A stretch of DNA of 60,000 nt from Antedon mediterranea (Eukaryota > Echinodermata > Crinoidea > Comatulida > Antedonidae), in the NCBI RefSeq assembly GCF_964355755.1, contig NC_092675.1:22088912-22148911 (forward strand), read 5' to 3'. The position numbers and the translations under genes are program-made. The notes under the pieces were generated by a model. It made no database searches and had not been told where the DNA came from. It worked only from the letters and a program-made list of their open reading frames with translations. The first letter of the stretch is position 1. Each line of letters begins with the position of its first letter. Positions 22,628-37,700 of the stretch are shown in pieces.

Positions 22628-22721
22628 TTAGAAATCAGCGTATTCTGTTCCTAGAAGACCCCTACAGAGAAGACTGAACTCCTTCACAATATCACGAAAT
22701 TGACGTTTATTCGCTCGTTCT
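22628..22721 (-). CDS. IPO13: IPO13 exon 25: C-terminus and stop
   Basis: Residues 925-955 then TAA at 22628-22630. ERANKRQFRDIVKEFSLLCR followed by GLLGTEYADF matches the human end 'RERVNKRRVKEMVKEMTLLCRGLHGTDYTADY'. The acceptor is GTGTCTTTCAG. It lies 6.6 kb beyond exon 24 and would be easy to miss. Confidence 0.95.
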
Positions 22722-25700
22722 CTGAAAGACACAACACAATTTTCGAAATTGGTTTAGTATTAAAGTTATAATCCAAATTTGTTGAGGTGGAAGTCAGATC
22801 GAGATTGTGAAGCATCTGATTGTGCAACAAACTTTTGGCGATCATTTGAAATCAATTTCAAGTTCTTAAGATCAGTACTTTGTAATTGTAAAAAAAAAAA
22901 AAAAAAAAAAAAAAGCTTTTAAAAATTTAACACTTTATACAAAAAGTACAATAGACAACAGTAATTCGTAAGTTTGGTGGAATCATTCATGATTTACCTA
23001 ATGGCATTGTAATCGAGCCACAATAACAAATATACGTATTGGTTTAGTGAACAGCAGCCAGGATGGATCAAATATTCTTATTTTATCTAGTAGTACAGTA
23101 GTACAATTTATTGAGGTGTAGCAATCTTGGCGCAAATTGTTTATTTTAGTAGAGTAGATAGAACACTAAACATTGCCTATTAGTGCATATTTGATCTTCC
23201 AATCAATAATGATCTTAAAGGAAGTAAAAATTACTGAAATACAAGATGAAGGTAACAAGCAAACATATGAATGACAGATGGGGCTCTGTCCACCTGGTAA
23301 CTTGTTTGCTAGATTGCATAATGCCAAGTTTTAATCCAGGGTCCACCTGGGTTTACATCCAGGGCGATGTATTGTTTCTTATCAGCTGAATGGTGCATTG
23401 TATCAGGTACGCTGCACAATGTAATTAATAAGTTAAATATTATCACAAAAATTATCATAATCTATGATCTTTATACAATGTTAATTTGTATACAGTTCAA
23501 TTGTGACCCAATTCATACTGTTTGCTTGTATTTGAAATTGACAGCATATTTTCTGCAAGGTAATCAATTACAGTATTATGTAAGACTTGCAAAATGGATT
23601 ATCTATTTAATGTGATTAATTCTCTTAACTTTTGAGGGATGTTCAGAGTACAGTATTGACATTATAGAGGTTTCGTATAGTGAAGTCACCTTATAATTAG
23701 TGTTATAATTTAACCAAGCCCTGTTTCTGCTGCGAAAAAATAACTGATTATTAACCGTATGAATAAGTTAACTCAATTTCTTGACAGCAGAAACAGGACA
23801 AATTTTCAATAATCAGTTTATTGCAGCATGGTTAAAGCACCCCAACCATATTGAGGGTTAGAACGCCATTTAACAGGTTAACACTGTTAACGCAACTTTT
23901 AGCTCCATAGCAAAAAAATTGGGTTTTTTTTTACAGCTGTAGTATCTTTAAAATGTGATCACCGTGATCCTATAGAATTTTGGGTTAATTCTAACAATTT
24001 TTATAATTATAAACAGTAATTTTGGAGCACAAACATTTTATTTAAAACAAATGGTTTATTGGGGGCTATCTACAGCAGAAACAGGCCTAAAGTATCAAAC
24101 ATGTTGAATAAAACTTTCTATGCTGGCCTTTCTTACTGATTTAAATTCCATGATATCAGTATAATCATGAAAGGAAAACATTCAACACGAAAACATGAAC
24201 CAATGATTATGTACTGTAAATTACACATGATCATCAGTAGTAAAGGTTAAATTATGTTTCAATAAGTTAGTACAGTACGTATACTTTTTCAATAGCACTA
24301 TCTGAAACTGAAAGTTGAAATGTATTATTGTTTCTGGGGTCTTTCTCGAGACCAGAAACTTGATTTTTTTCTAGAGAAGACCCCAAATGATGGCTTATTA
24401 CCATATTTTCATTAAAAAAATGTACACACCTATATATTATACTGTTTAATGCCATTGTTGAACAAATAAATGGTTTTTTTTTTTAACTTTTTGAAATGTC
24501 CTCTGTAAGTATGATACTCAAAACAATGAAATAAACACACCATCGTGTTTCAATATTTCAACATTAATTAAGTCACAAATGACCTGCTTGATTTTGAAAT
24601 ACACCTAAAATATGTTGAAATATCCAATTCTATCCTAATGGATTTCCTTGTGTAGGTTATACTTTCGATAGGATATTATATTTCTTTATGAGCCACTTTG
24701 GTTGCTCATAGTTTAATTAAGCACATATTTTTTATATTTTGTCTTTAGGCACATGTGGCCAGCGATGAACAATAGTAAACTGTCCTATCAGATAGGTGGT
24801 AATCTCCCTGGTACACAGGGGCTATTTTGTAAACCAGTTCACCAGGGTAACCCCCTACTCGTTTTGAATGATGAACTGGGTTCTTTAAATTGAACACATG
24901 TTATAACTATGTAAACTGGACCTTTGGTTTATAGTCCTTATCCGAGAAGACTTGTTCCACCACCAGAACTAGGAGGGAGTCGGCCTCGAACCATGCATAT
25001 ATTGCTGGCTCTTTTAAGTATGGTAAACGGCGCCCCTGTCTTAACCGCTCAGCCATTTGACTCTTAACTCTTGACCGACAATGACAAATTTAAGTGAAAT
25101 TGATCTATTATTGCAACTTGATTGACTTATGAAACAATGTAATCATTCTTGACCTCTCATAATATTTAATACTGGTATTTCCATTGTATTTAAATGACCC
25201 AAAAAAATGTTAACTATATAATATTTTATATCATTTGCTTTATATAGCGACTCACAATTTCAAAATATGTGTACAGTAGTTGTACAGTAAACAGTTTAAT
25301 TATTATTATTTTTGTTTTAATATCCTAAATTTTTTTATTTTAATTTAATTTTATGTCAACTGTTGTAATGCAAATTATTTTATTGTTCACTATTTTTTTT
25401 AGTTGTTCCTTTCTTTCTGTAAAATATACTTTTATTTCCCATTTTCGAGAATGACCTTACGGTAAAAACTGTTTTCATTTAAAAATAAATCTCATTATTA
25501 TTACTAGGTACACTTTTAATAACTTGATAAAAAGCTAATTTTTAATTTAGAGTCCTATAATATCTCATATATGATCTTTAAAAACAAAACATTCAAACTT
25601 AAAAGGAAACAAAATGTATTGTCTTATCATTGGGGTTTATACAGATTTTAAAGTAAAACTCTTTCAATTAGATTTTAAAATACTATGGCAGAATAATGAT

Positions 25701-28700
25701 AGGCATCTCTATTTTCCTTGTATCCTTGTATACATTCAGATTACACAAGGGTAATTATTTCAACTCCTCATATTTGCTTACCTTTACCTTTACAAATTAT
25801 TGCTGACATTGTATATTAAACGTTTGCATTCTGATTATTACTACACATTATATTATGTATTTATGAGATAGAGTAGGATATTGACATTAGCTGAGAAAAA
25901 AGACAGAAAAATGGGTGCTTTACAAGGTGACATTGTATTAACATCATGATGATTTTATTGGAGTTATCTAGTGTCGGATAAAAAGAAATATATAAAATAA
26001 AGTTATACAATAAAAAGAAAAATCCTATTTCTATAATCCCTCAATAACTAATTTAGGCTAAACATGGACACAGTACCATAACACTGTATGATTTGAATCC
26101 ACAAATATGGTATTAAATTATAGCATAAACTGGGCTAGCCTCAGCTAATATTAAATATATATATGATATTAACAAATCCTATCGAATTTGAACAATAAAA
26201 AACTCCAGTGGCCTAATATAATGGTTAGGGCTGATATCAGGCAAAAAGTTTGAATTTCGATTTGAGGTGGCTTTTTCTCATACTCACAGATTTCCTCATC
26301 TTTACCATTTTTAGATTAATCAATTAATATTTACTAACTGTATATCACTCACTGGTTTAGAATTTCTGTGCCTGTCAATTTATATTAATAAATCAAATTC
26401 CATACAGTTGAAACTATTGTTAAAAAATGGGCATTGATGGCCATGGGTAACTGTCAAATAAATGACAGATAAAAATGATACCAACTTAACAACCGCATCA
26501 AGGCACACATAGTTTACAAGCACATTAATGTACTTATGACATAGAATATTGACTTTAACAGGAGAAAAGCAAATTAACAAATTTAACAATAGGTGTTTTT
26601 ACAAGGTGACATTGTAATAAACATTCGTCATTGTTAACAATAACATTATTTGATTTGAATTATGTAATACTGTACATACATCAAAACAATAGGAAAACAG
26701 ATAAAAGGATAGTAGCTAAGTTTCCTTGAAAATGCAAATGCAAAAGTGGTCTCTCCACAGCATTATATTTTGCTTTTGGTGATCCTGCCGGCCTTTGGGG
26801 TGAAAGTTTAGTTATTTTTTAGTTTATTTTGCCGCTGTCTATATTTCTAAATTCTAATTAAACAAATTGGTGACAGACTTTATAAATTTTTAAACCTAAG
26901 CAAATATTGTAAATGACATTTATAATGTTAAATTTACTTATTTTAAAGATGTATTGTCTCTTTGTCAAATTCCAAAAAAAAAATAAAAATAAAAAGGTTT
27001 TGAAAAAAAGTGGGTCATTTTGAAGTATCATAATAGTTATTAACTTTCACCAAAAATTAGTCGAAAAAAAATCATTTAACTGAAATAAAGACTTCCAGTC
27101 AAAGTTTTCGATCAAAACATATCTTATAATGCAATGCGCTTATTTGGCTACTCTGTATGCATTAAATCATAAAACTTCCTCGCGATCTGTGTGAAAACAC
27201 CTTCTCAACCGTGACGAGTTGTAAACAATCCTAATTAGCATCATGCATAATGTATACTCATGGTTTAAAATCTTTGTTTACTTTTGCTCGCGACTATTTT
27301 CCAGACGAAATGTAATCAAATTAATTTAGCTGTTAATTACGTAAAATGGTTGTTTTTGGCCTGAATTTTTGACTTAAAGTGAATAACTTTAATATTACTT
27401 TGATATGGCCAATTAGTATATTTTGACCTTCATTTTTTTGTGTTTTAAGGGACAATACATCTTTAATTTACAAAGTCAGTAACTATTTGTACCATTTAGG
27501 TCAATACAAATATATATATATATTGTAGAAATGGTGGCAATCTTATTGATTATAACTACTAATCTTTTCACTTTGTTGCTGACGCCCTCTAGTATTTATA
27601 TCTTGTCCATGGTATCAACACAGTAAGAGAAGTGACTAATACTAATTGCTTTCTTAACCTCAAACTTTCGTTTTGTAATTTATTTAAAACATTATGTAAC
27701 AATGGGAATTTCCAGAGTTCCTTCTATATGTTTTCAATCCAGCTTATTATCTATAAATAACTGGGTAATTTATTATTTTATAAATACTATCTACTATATA
27801 AATCAACTATGAACTTTATGGTATTTTCCATCAAACAGATATTAGTGCCAGATAAAACAAGTGCAAATATTAATTATCTTCAAATGATAACTAAATAAAA
27901 CGTCACAAAAAATCATTTGTACCTTATTATTGAAAAGATAAAAAAAGAGAGTTAAACTTTGTACATTACAAAAGGCGCTGTCAACAAAAATTGTTAACGA
28001 GAGCAAACTTCAAAGTCATGACTTTGACATAAGCGTAACATTCTCAGAGGTCGTTGTTAGGGAGAAAAAAAAATTGATGGCTACACTGTATTAAACTGTA
28101 AACTCTCTCAATACATTCTCATTTGCTTGTTTTCAGTTTCGAATACAATTTCCAGGGGAAAATCACAGATTTTGATTTCTGTGTAGGGCCTAAAAATTTT
28201 AATAACAAAGTGCTGAACTTAAGATAATACACTCAATCCTTTGCATTACAATTTTTGAAATTTAGTGGATGAAAGGAGGTGGTGGTTTGGGGAGCCTCTC
28301 AATAGAGAGACTTTTAATATACTATATCTGTTTTGTTTGTTCAAATGGTTTAGAACATCTGCATATGAAGCAGAAGGTTCCGAGTTTGACTGTCAATCGG
28401 GGTGGCTTTTTCTCATTCTCACCGATTTCCTCAATTCTAAATAAATTAATTTTCAGTATGTTACCAGGCAGTTTGAAATTCCTTCCTTTAAAACAAAATA
28501 AATTCCTTGTTACACTCGCATTGAAGTTCTAATTTCATGAAAATTTCATGAACATACATCAGACAGAGCAGTTACTCTATAATTTTGCGCATCCATCCCA
28601 TAATATTCGCGCTACTTTTATATAGTCAAGTAGTTTATATTGTGTCGATATTCTTTGTTAGTATCTGCAGAATGGTATTGAAGATGCACCAAATCATTTG

Positions 28701-31700
28701 TAGTGTCTGATATCAATTAATATCACAATCAGTTGCTACTGATAAACATACTAAAACAAATCCTATGAAGTCAAACTGGGGACATGACCTTAATTCTTTG
28801 ACCTACGACGGAATGTGGGAAGAAAATTGCAAATCATTTTAGTAGAGGGACAAACAATTGGAAGAAGCGCAAGTATCTGCAGTGTAAGGAAAAATGTTTT
28901 GCAATCCACATAACAATAAAACTGTATAGTTTCAACTACAAAACTTGTAATTTGAGGTCTAAAAAAAGATGGGTGTTCAGCTACATGGTGTAATAAGTGT
29001 ATTGTAGCTGAATACCTTGGCTATCAATTACTGTATCTTTTTTCTTAAGTCAAGATAGTTATGAAGTGCATAAGTGAAAAAGTGAGCCTTTATTTATCGT
29101 TTTATCTTATGGAATCAACTTTTTCATACAAGATTTAAGAACAAATATTTAAAAATGTTTGCTTAGGTCCATTTTGAAGATTAACTTAAGCAAAATCATT
29201 GACATAGTTAAGATTTCTTATGCTAAGCATGGTTGATAAATCTGACTTATGGCGCAGTTGATAAATAACCCACAAATGCAATTCACTTGACTTTCACATT
29301 GAACAGAATGACACAACGATTACGAAACAAGAATAAAAAACTTAATGAACTCACCTCATTAAACTTTTAGCAAACTGTTCTCGTTGCACTTTGTTAGCCC
29401 TTGGTAATTCTAACGTATGACTCATAATCACTTCGGGCATTATCGTGGTGAAGTGACTGTTGCAGTTCTTGCTGTACGAGAAAATGACATCACTCATCGG
29501 TTCCACCAGCGATCGAGGAGCAGCACCACTAATAGCCTGAAAATCATGTGATTTAATTAATGCATTTATAATTCTAAATATGATGATACCCAATCATAAT
29601 ACACAATGAATAGGGATTGGCTATGGTGTTAATAAATTTCCCGATTTTTGTTTCATGAGAAGGTGTCCTTCAAGGAAGGGGTAAAACTGTACAAAAAAAG
29701 TGAACAATAAAATTTCTGTATTTTTAATGGAACACTGGTTTCTTTCAAGATCATTTTACACCTTGACTTCACAGTAAACCAGGTATTTTGAAAATTTGAT
29801 GGCAGATGAGTTGGGTGGTGTGACTGTATAAGTATTGGTGATTTTAGCAAATGAGTAGATTTTATATACGGATTCAAATACCTTTATAAGTAATTCAAGA
29901 AGTGCTTGGCCTTGCTGAGTGACTGTTTGAGCGTACATTGGAACCTTATTAGATTGCGCTATAAAAATGTTCTAAAAAAAAAAAAAACAACTTTAACGCA
30001 ATGATTTAAAAAAACGAAAAGAATTGAACACAGTAACATGGAACTGTATACTCAATCAACAAGTTCACCCTTCCACTAAATGGTTAACATACTTAAGTTT
30101 GAATATGCATACAGTATCCCCTCTCTCCTGAGCTAAAAACATGCTTTCTATTCCTACAAGAGACTGATATTTTCACTAATGGAAACCACATACTACACAC
30201 ATATTCACTCCAATACACATCTTTTCTGTTTCAAAAACATAGAGACATGAATTTATTATCTACAGTATACTAATAAACATATGCACTCTTTTAAATTGGC
30301 AATTCAACCCAATAACACTAACCCAGAAGAGGTATATACAAGGTATCTCTATGGAGTAGAGGAGTAGAATATAGAGGAGTCTCTCATGTGGGTGGGTAAA
30401 TGTCACAGCGGTACTGCTGTTGTCCAGATATGCATTAAAACATTCCAGCACTACTATCAAGTCCAGGTACCTTCTTTGACGTGTACGGTACAATGTAAAT
30501 ATTACATTGAGAATGTTTACCTTTGTTTGCCTACGTGAGATCATTCATGAGATATTTTAAATGGTTCAATTGTTTGGAGTACTTGACACTATGTGTAATA
30601 GTGTTAATACTGTCACCTTAAGCATACAGTCCAAAAAATGACATTACGAAATCGTAGAACAATGTTTAGTATATCAAAAGCGGGTAACTAAAGCTCTGAA
30701 ACCACACAAAGTCCTTTACTTGTTTGACTTCTGTAGAAAAATATAATTTTCTTTGTGTCCGCCATACTGACTAATATCATAAATCTCACAATACACATGA
30801 ACACATAATACAATAATAATTAATTATGTATCTAATATTTAATTTCACTGTAATACGGAGTGAGTGCATACTGTAACTATACATTTAAAGCACAATTGAG
30901 TTATAAATATCGGATTATGGGAGTATGTTTCCATACGTGTTTGATCCAAAAAATGACTGGGGTAATAATGTTCAGCGCTTAGAGAAGCTTGCTTGTAGAG
31001 CTCTATATAAGAATACACTATTATTACAGTACTTATCTATTTAATGGTATAACTTTGGTGTCTTATGGATTTTTATTTATATTTATTTACAAATAAGAAA
31101 CATATTGCTTACAAAAAAGTTACAAGTAGCTTTCACGGTGGGTTGTTCAGGTAGAGTTATTGACACAAGACCACACTGGAATATAGCCGATGGACTCATA
31201 TCATTTGATATCAATATGTTAGGCTGTGTTTTCAGAATCTTTGTACACATATTCATGTAAGCTTCTATCACCTCTGTGTGTTCTCGAATGTTACCTAAAA
31301 GTCAAAAAAGTATAAAGATCTAATAATATATATAAGATATAATGTAATTTGATTGCAGTGATATGCATGTCAAATGTTTTTAAAATATTGTAATGTATAT
31401 TTACGCAAATAAAATGGGTGTGATTTGGACTGAAGTAACTCCAACTACTGGAAAAAAACACCGACGTTACAACCGACAAAAAGTCATTCTAAATCTCTGT
31501 CTACGCTATCAGACTAGTTTGACAAAAAAGTGTGAGATGCTCAGATATGGTAGTGATATGCCCAAACATGGTAGTGATATGACATCACCATGTCCTTATA
31601 TGGGTACATCACATTTTTTTGTCACATAAAGTTTGATGGTGTAGACAGAGCTTTAGACACTTAAAAGCATACACAGAATGACTCTGAGACTCAAAATGCT

Positions 31701-34700
31701 TAGAAATGAGAAGAAAAAAAAAGGATTGACCATAAGATATAATATTTTAATTGTTTTTACCTGACTGGAAAAGAGAGAGTGTCTTGTTTGTAAGCTGCAG
31801 TATGAGTGACTGTGTATTGGCAGAATAAGCCTCATTAAGACTAAACAACATAAGCATCTTAAAAAAACCAAAACATTGTTAATATTATATTGTTCAGCTT
31901 TTTAAATTGTTTAAATCTAGTTGCTGAGCTTTCATATTGCGGTTCCCCCTTGAAATTTGGGGCAAAGTGAAGAGTAAAAAATACATACATTTGAATCAAG
32001 TTCAGATGGTTACGCAGGGCTTAAGTGAAAACTGAATATTTATAAGTCATCAACCAGTCCTTATCATAAGAAATGGATTTTGCACAACAAAAATATCACA
32101 AATATTTGTAAAGGTTATTTTGAAAACCGACTTCATTTGGCAGTTTCATACCGCTGATCAGTGCTCCTCAATTTAGGTTCAATTTCATATACCATGATTG
32201 AACTATAATCCAATTGTCTACTACAGATCACTAATGAAGAGTTCTTACCTGTTGGGAAAGGTCTAAGATGGGTACATGAGGAGAGGCTGTGTAGATCTGT
32301 ACAAGGAGCTCACAAATACCAGGTACCATTGGACCAACATCATCCAGTAATGTAGTAATGGCTCGCTTAAGAAATTCACAAATTGACTGTAAAACAATAA
32401 GTATATTAATTTTTTTTAATGTGAATATTGAATAGGAATTCCAACACATTGTTAGTAGAAGACTAATGAAAACAATAACCACTGCCCTAGTATGTTGAGG
32501 CAGAGTTGTACAGTCTTACATATTACTTATACACACCACTCATATCTATATTCTTTGTTTTATCCATAGAGTAAATTGATATGGCAATATCAACATATTA
32601 AATATGGTATGATGTATGGATGAATAGACACAATCACCTCAGAAAGGAGATGGATGGGAACAAATGTCAGTGTTCTTATGGTTGAAGGAAGGAAGGAAAG
32701 AAGGAAGAAACTCTCCCAATAATGGATTTTCTAAAAACCAGAAACTCCAAAAAACCAGACTTTTCCAGAATAACCTCATATATATATATATTTGCTTAGA
32801 GTAATATTTTACCTGAACAATACCAAGATCACAAACCCAGACTTCCAAAACCTTCTGTAAGATAGGAAACACCCTCTGCAGAAGGAATGAGACAGGTTGT
32901 GGGTCTTGACTGGATGTGACTGCTGATCCTAGGCCCTGGTTCTCCTTGTCTTCTCTGCGTATGTCAAGGGTTGCCGATAGGCTGGCTAGCATATTCACCT
33001 TCACAAGAATTGTACCCTTACTTGCAGCAGAGGGCTAGTGTTAAGAACAACACAAATTATACAAATTAGTTGTGTTGGTAATCTATGCGTACTATTATAC
33101 TTTTTGAATATTTACAGAGCAAAAGATGTGTACATGCAGGAATACTAGCACTTTCATGTAATAACATAATTTCCTCCACTAAAAAAGTCACACAAAGTTT
33201 GCCTTTTTTAAAAACAATTATTAATGGCAAGTATGTTTCCTTTTGATGTGATAATGTACAATTTTTCTGGCTATAATTTTTTTTTTTCTGTAAAGTACAG
33301 TAAAATTTTCCGAAACCAGACTCTCGAAAAACCAGAACTTTTGTTAGGATAGGACATTCCAAAGGTGTCCAGAATTGTCTGTAGTCACTTATTTTTTATC
33401 TTTTCTTCAGTATTTCTATTTGTTTAATATTTGTTTATTTTGAATAATTAAAAAAAAATGTTGTTTATAATTAATTAGTAGTAGTATGATCAATTTAATG
33501 TCCATGCTGTAAACATTTAAAAACATTCCAAGATATCAAGAAACAAATGCAATTTATTTATATTCAATATATTACTTGGGGTACCCGAGTCAAGCACTCT
33601 CTCATCTTCTCCTCTATCCGACACTATTGAGTAAAAAGTGCGATTTAAAGTACTACTCCTCCCTTATTCATTGTAGTATTGAGCTGGGATTTGTCAAGAA
33701 TATACTACAGGGACATGTACTATAGAGCCGGATTTTTAAATTTCAAACCGGATGCAGCCATATGACGTCTCGAAGATGGTACCATATAGTCGTATAAACT
33801 ATTTGGTAGCGAGGTTTATTGATGTGTATGTGATGTCACATCCCGTCTTATGACGTCATTACAGCTTCTTTTGCTGTACATTCGTGCTTGTTTTATGTTT
33901 CTTTTCACATGTTTAAATCTTTTGTGCAATATGATATAATAGAGGGTAATATAGAGGGAGCTACAATATTTCTGTTTTTTTTTGGTCTCTACTTTGCCCA
34001 AAAGAGGGTGCTATAAACATTTCTGAGTAGACATGGGATATTACAGTATTCAACAGTGTTACTAGCAGTAGTGACAGAACATGTTTTAATCAATTTATAT
34101 TATACAAACATTGATAAGGTTGAGGGACTCTATAAACATTTCTTTTTAGATAGTCTACAAATAAAGAGGGGGCTATACAGAACTACAATTAGACCAGTTA
34201 TTACCTACGTAGATGGCATGAATTTAAGCATTCATACTAATAATAATACTGTAACTGTATATATACATATATAATAACTTAATAGAGTATTAAATAAATA
34301 CAAGAAATATTCATTCATAATAATGTTTTTAGTATATTAATATGTATAAATAGATAAGTTAGTATCAAATACTTGTGGTAAAAATTAGCCATCCAACTTA
34401 ACTTGTACCTCACATACCCATGCTAGCCACAGAGAGCAGCACATTTTTTATGCACATGATTAATATAATAGTAATATAGCGGGGAAGAGTGAAATTACAT
34501 TTCCTGGTAATGAACATTTTTAATCCATGACAAACTTATATAACAGCATGGTTATGGTCTTAAATTTGTGCTGCCATTTGTTTAAACCTTTTATGGTTAA
34601 AAAAAAAGTAATACACACTGCACATGACAGGAATAAAGGCCCAAATGTAATAAAAATATTTTTGCATAGAGTAAATAATTACTTCTAGATGAGTAAGGTA

Positions 34701-37700
34701 ATATGCATTATTAATTATTGTTAGCTTGTTAGATCATTAACATCGTGCATGTCACATGTTGCCAGAAACACTCACATGGTTCTTTATACCAGAAGGCTGA
34801 TGAAGTAAATATTTTAAAATCAAAATTATAATATCGTAACTGCCAACACTACTATTTTTTAAAAAAGCAAAACCTTTGAAAATGAATTGTTGTATGCAGA
34901 AGATGATCTATATCTACTTAATACAGTGGACCCCTATGGGGACACCTTTGAGACCCACCAGAGTGTCCTCTTAATATGGGTATTCTTGAAATAGAATATT
35001 ACCCCTTGTAATTTCACTAAAACGTGGTCATTTAATCACCCTATTCAAACATACCTTTAACAATAATCTTAGGAATTCTATAGTATGAGGTTTAGATACA
35101 GTAGTACCACAGTTTTGGCCATGAGAAAACCAAGGCAAGATTTTAACCAAGGTGCCTGGTATTATTAAGAAACCATGTCTACCACCAAATCTATAGTACA
35201 ACTACTAACAAACATTAGTAAATCATACCTGTTCATGTGATGCTGCCTCAAGATGTTGGAGATGTGGTGTCACAATGACATCCAGATAGTGCAGGATCTC
35301 TTGCACTGATAATGTGGAGAGTACAAAGCCAACAGATGCCATTAGTCGTACACACTCCCTCGACTGAAATAACAAGTTTGGAATTGTTCTAAAGCTCTGT
35401 TTACACTATCAAACTAGTGTGATGTGCCCAAATATGGTGATAAGACATTACCATGTCCATATATGGGCACATCAAATTGTTTTTTACATAAAGTTTGATA
35501 GTGTAGACAGAGCTTTAAACATTTTAATAACAACAAAGTGAAAACATAATTACACATGTGTTTGTTGACACATTTTTGTCACCCACCACATACCTTTAGC
35601 AGATTAGAGTTTAGAGCAGCTTGAATGCTGGTTAAAATACGATCTGCATGTGGTTTCATGTCTAAAGCACATTCCCTTGTGATCTCTTTCAAAGACATTG
35701 TTGCTGGCACTGACAGATCTGGGTTATTTAAACCTATTAAATAAACATAATATTAGAAAACATACTAATAATACTCTATATAGTAATATCTATAGAGCAT
35801 ACATATCTTCTAAGAAACAGTTACAAGACAAACTAGACATGAAACTCGTCACTTTGACGAGTTAGTTATCCGCACGACAAACGCCACGTGCACGTCATAC
35901 GTTGGAATATTGCACACTGATAAAGATTATGGCATTATGACCTGAACTGAAGAATATCATACGTTTTTAGTGCTGAATTCAGTCTATTTTGTGTCATATA
36001 GTATATACATGCAAACAGTAAAATCTGCATACATATTACATACAGTGTAGAATAGGTGAAATTACGGAACCCGCAATTTATTCAAATTTTTAACATGGTT
36101 ACGGTATCAAAATGAAACACTAAGATAGCAATTTCGGGAGGAAATTATCTCAGTAACAACATATTAACGTGTAGAAGAAATTCGAATACGTGAAATATTG
36201 ATGCGCGTTCTTTTAAATGTAATGAATGATGACGCAAAATATGAAAATACGACATTTTTTATTTAACTGGCCATATGATGACGTCACAACATGCGATTGG
36301 CAAAATGTTCACAGGATTTCGTATCTACAATCCAATAGCTTCCAGAAAATGTTTTAATCGTGATTATCACATTTTATTCTTACGAGCTACAACAGATAAA
36401 AATTTACTGTAAAGATGAAATTAATGACCCACGTAATTAAAATTTTTAGGCATGATGACCTCATAAAAATTTAAATATTTTTAACTTGTGCGAAAGATAG
36501 TTGATTTACCTAGACAATATTAAAATCGGCGTGAAAATGGAAAACTGATAAGTGGCGATGCGTTCTACTAAATGTGATGAGCTATGACGAAAGATACAAA
36601 AATCCTAAATTTTATATTCACGTGGCCATACGATGACGTCACAATGTCCGGTTAGCCATAAAAATACATGATCCGATATCTACAACTCATCAACTTCCAG
36701 AATTTGTCATCCACAAAAAGTTGATCGTGTAGTTTAGAAATTATGACTGTTTAAAAAAAGGCATAATTTTGACAAATTTTTGAACTTTTTCATCAAAAAC
36801 GCGCGCAAATTGTCCAATTCGACGTGCTCGTATGACGTAACTTTAAGTCGAAATTGTTTAAAAGTTGGTAAAATTACTAGAAAAGGCTGGACAAATATAA
36901 ATCACGCGAAAAAAATATGTTTTTAATGCTACGTGCGCACCACACACGTAAAAATTTGCGCACGCGTGGGAATTTTTGACATGCTTAAAATGACATGAAA
37001 CTCGTAGAAAATTGAATAGAAATTAATTTTGCGCATTTTAAAATTTTAAATGCGCGTGCACGCGTAACTTTGTGTAAAACACGCAATTTTTTTTTCACAG
37101 AAAGTTAGCGCATGACACAAATTAAACTTTTGCAAAGTTTCAGTTTAAAATCTTTTATGGTTTTCGATCTATGTTAAATACGCGAAATTCATAAAATCGC
37201 ACGTAAGTCACGTTGCACAACTCTGACGTCATTAAAAAATAGGAGGTGCACAAGTTCACGTAAATGCCCACATGTTGTCAAAGTTATGAAATGTTATGTT
37301 TACACATTTTAGAGAAACGCTCTACACAAAAATAGCGAGAAAGAAAGAAGAATAATACAGAAAAAATATTGATCCCATACAATAACAAGGAGTTATCCGC
37401 CAAGTGCGGATAACTAATAATTTCACTTTGGCGCAATGCCAATTCTCAAATCAAACATTTTACGTAAACTGTTACTAAAGCTCGGTCTACTACACTATCA
37501 AACTATTTTGACAAAAAAGATGGTAGTGATATACCCAAATATAGTAGTGATATGATATCATCATGTCCATATATGGGCACATCACATTTTGTTGTCCCAT
37601 AAAGTTTGATAGTGTAGACAGAGTTTAAGAGGCATTAACCAAATGAAATGACAAATTCTTCTTCTAGTGGATGTACCTGAAAGTACTAGAGGGATGACAC

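Larger units (their letters stand above)
22722..29354 (-). other. IPO13: Last intron of IPO13 (6.6 kb)
   Basis: The longest IPO13 intron. It contains a poly-A run at about 22889-22913, members of the GTTTCTGCTGC MITE family at 23718-24087, a SINE copy on the minus strand at 24743-25075, two copies of a second SINE-like repeat, and a MITE at 26944-27466. No gene seen. Confidence 0.85.
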
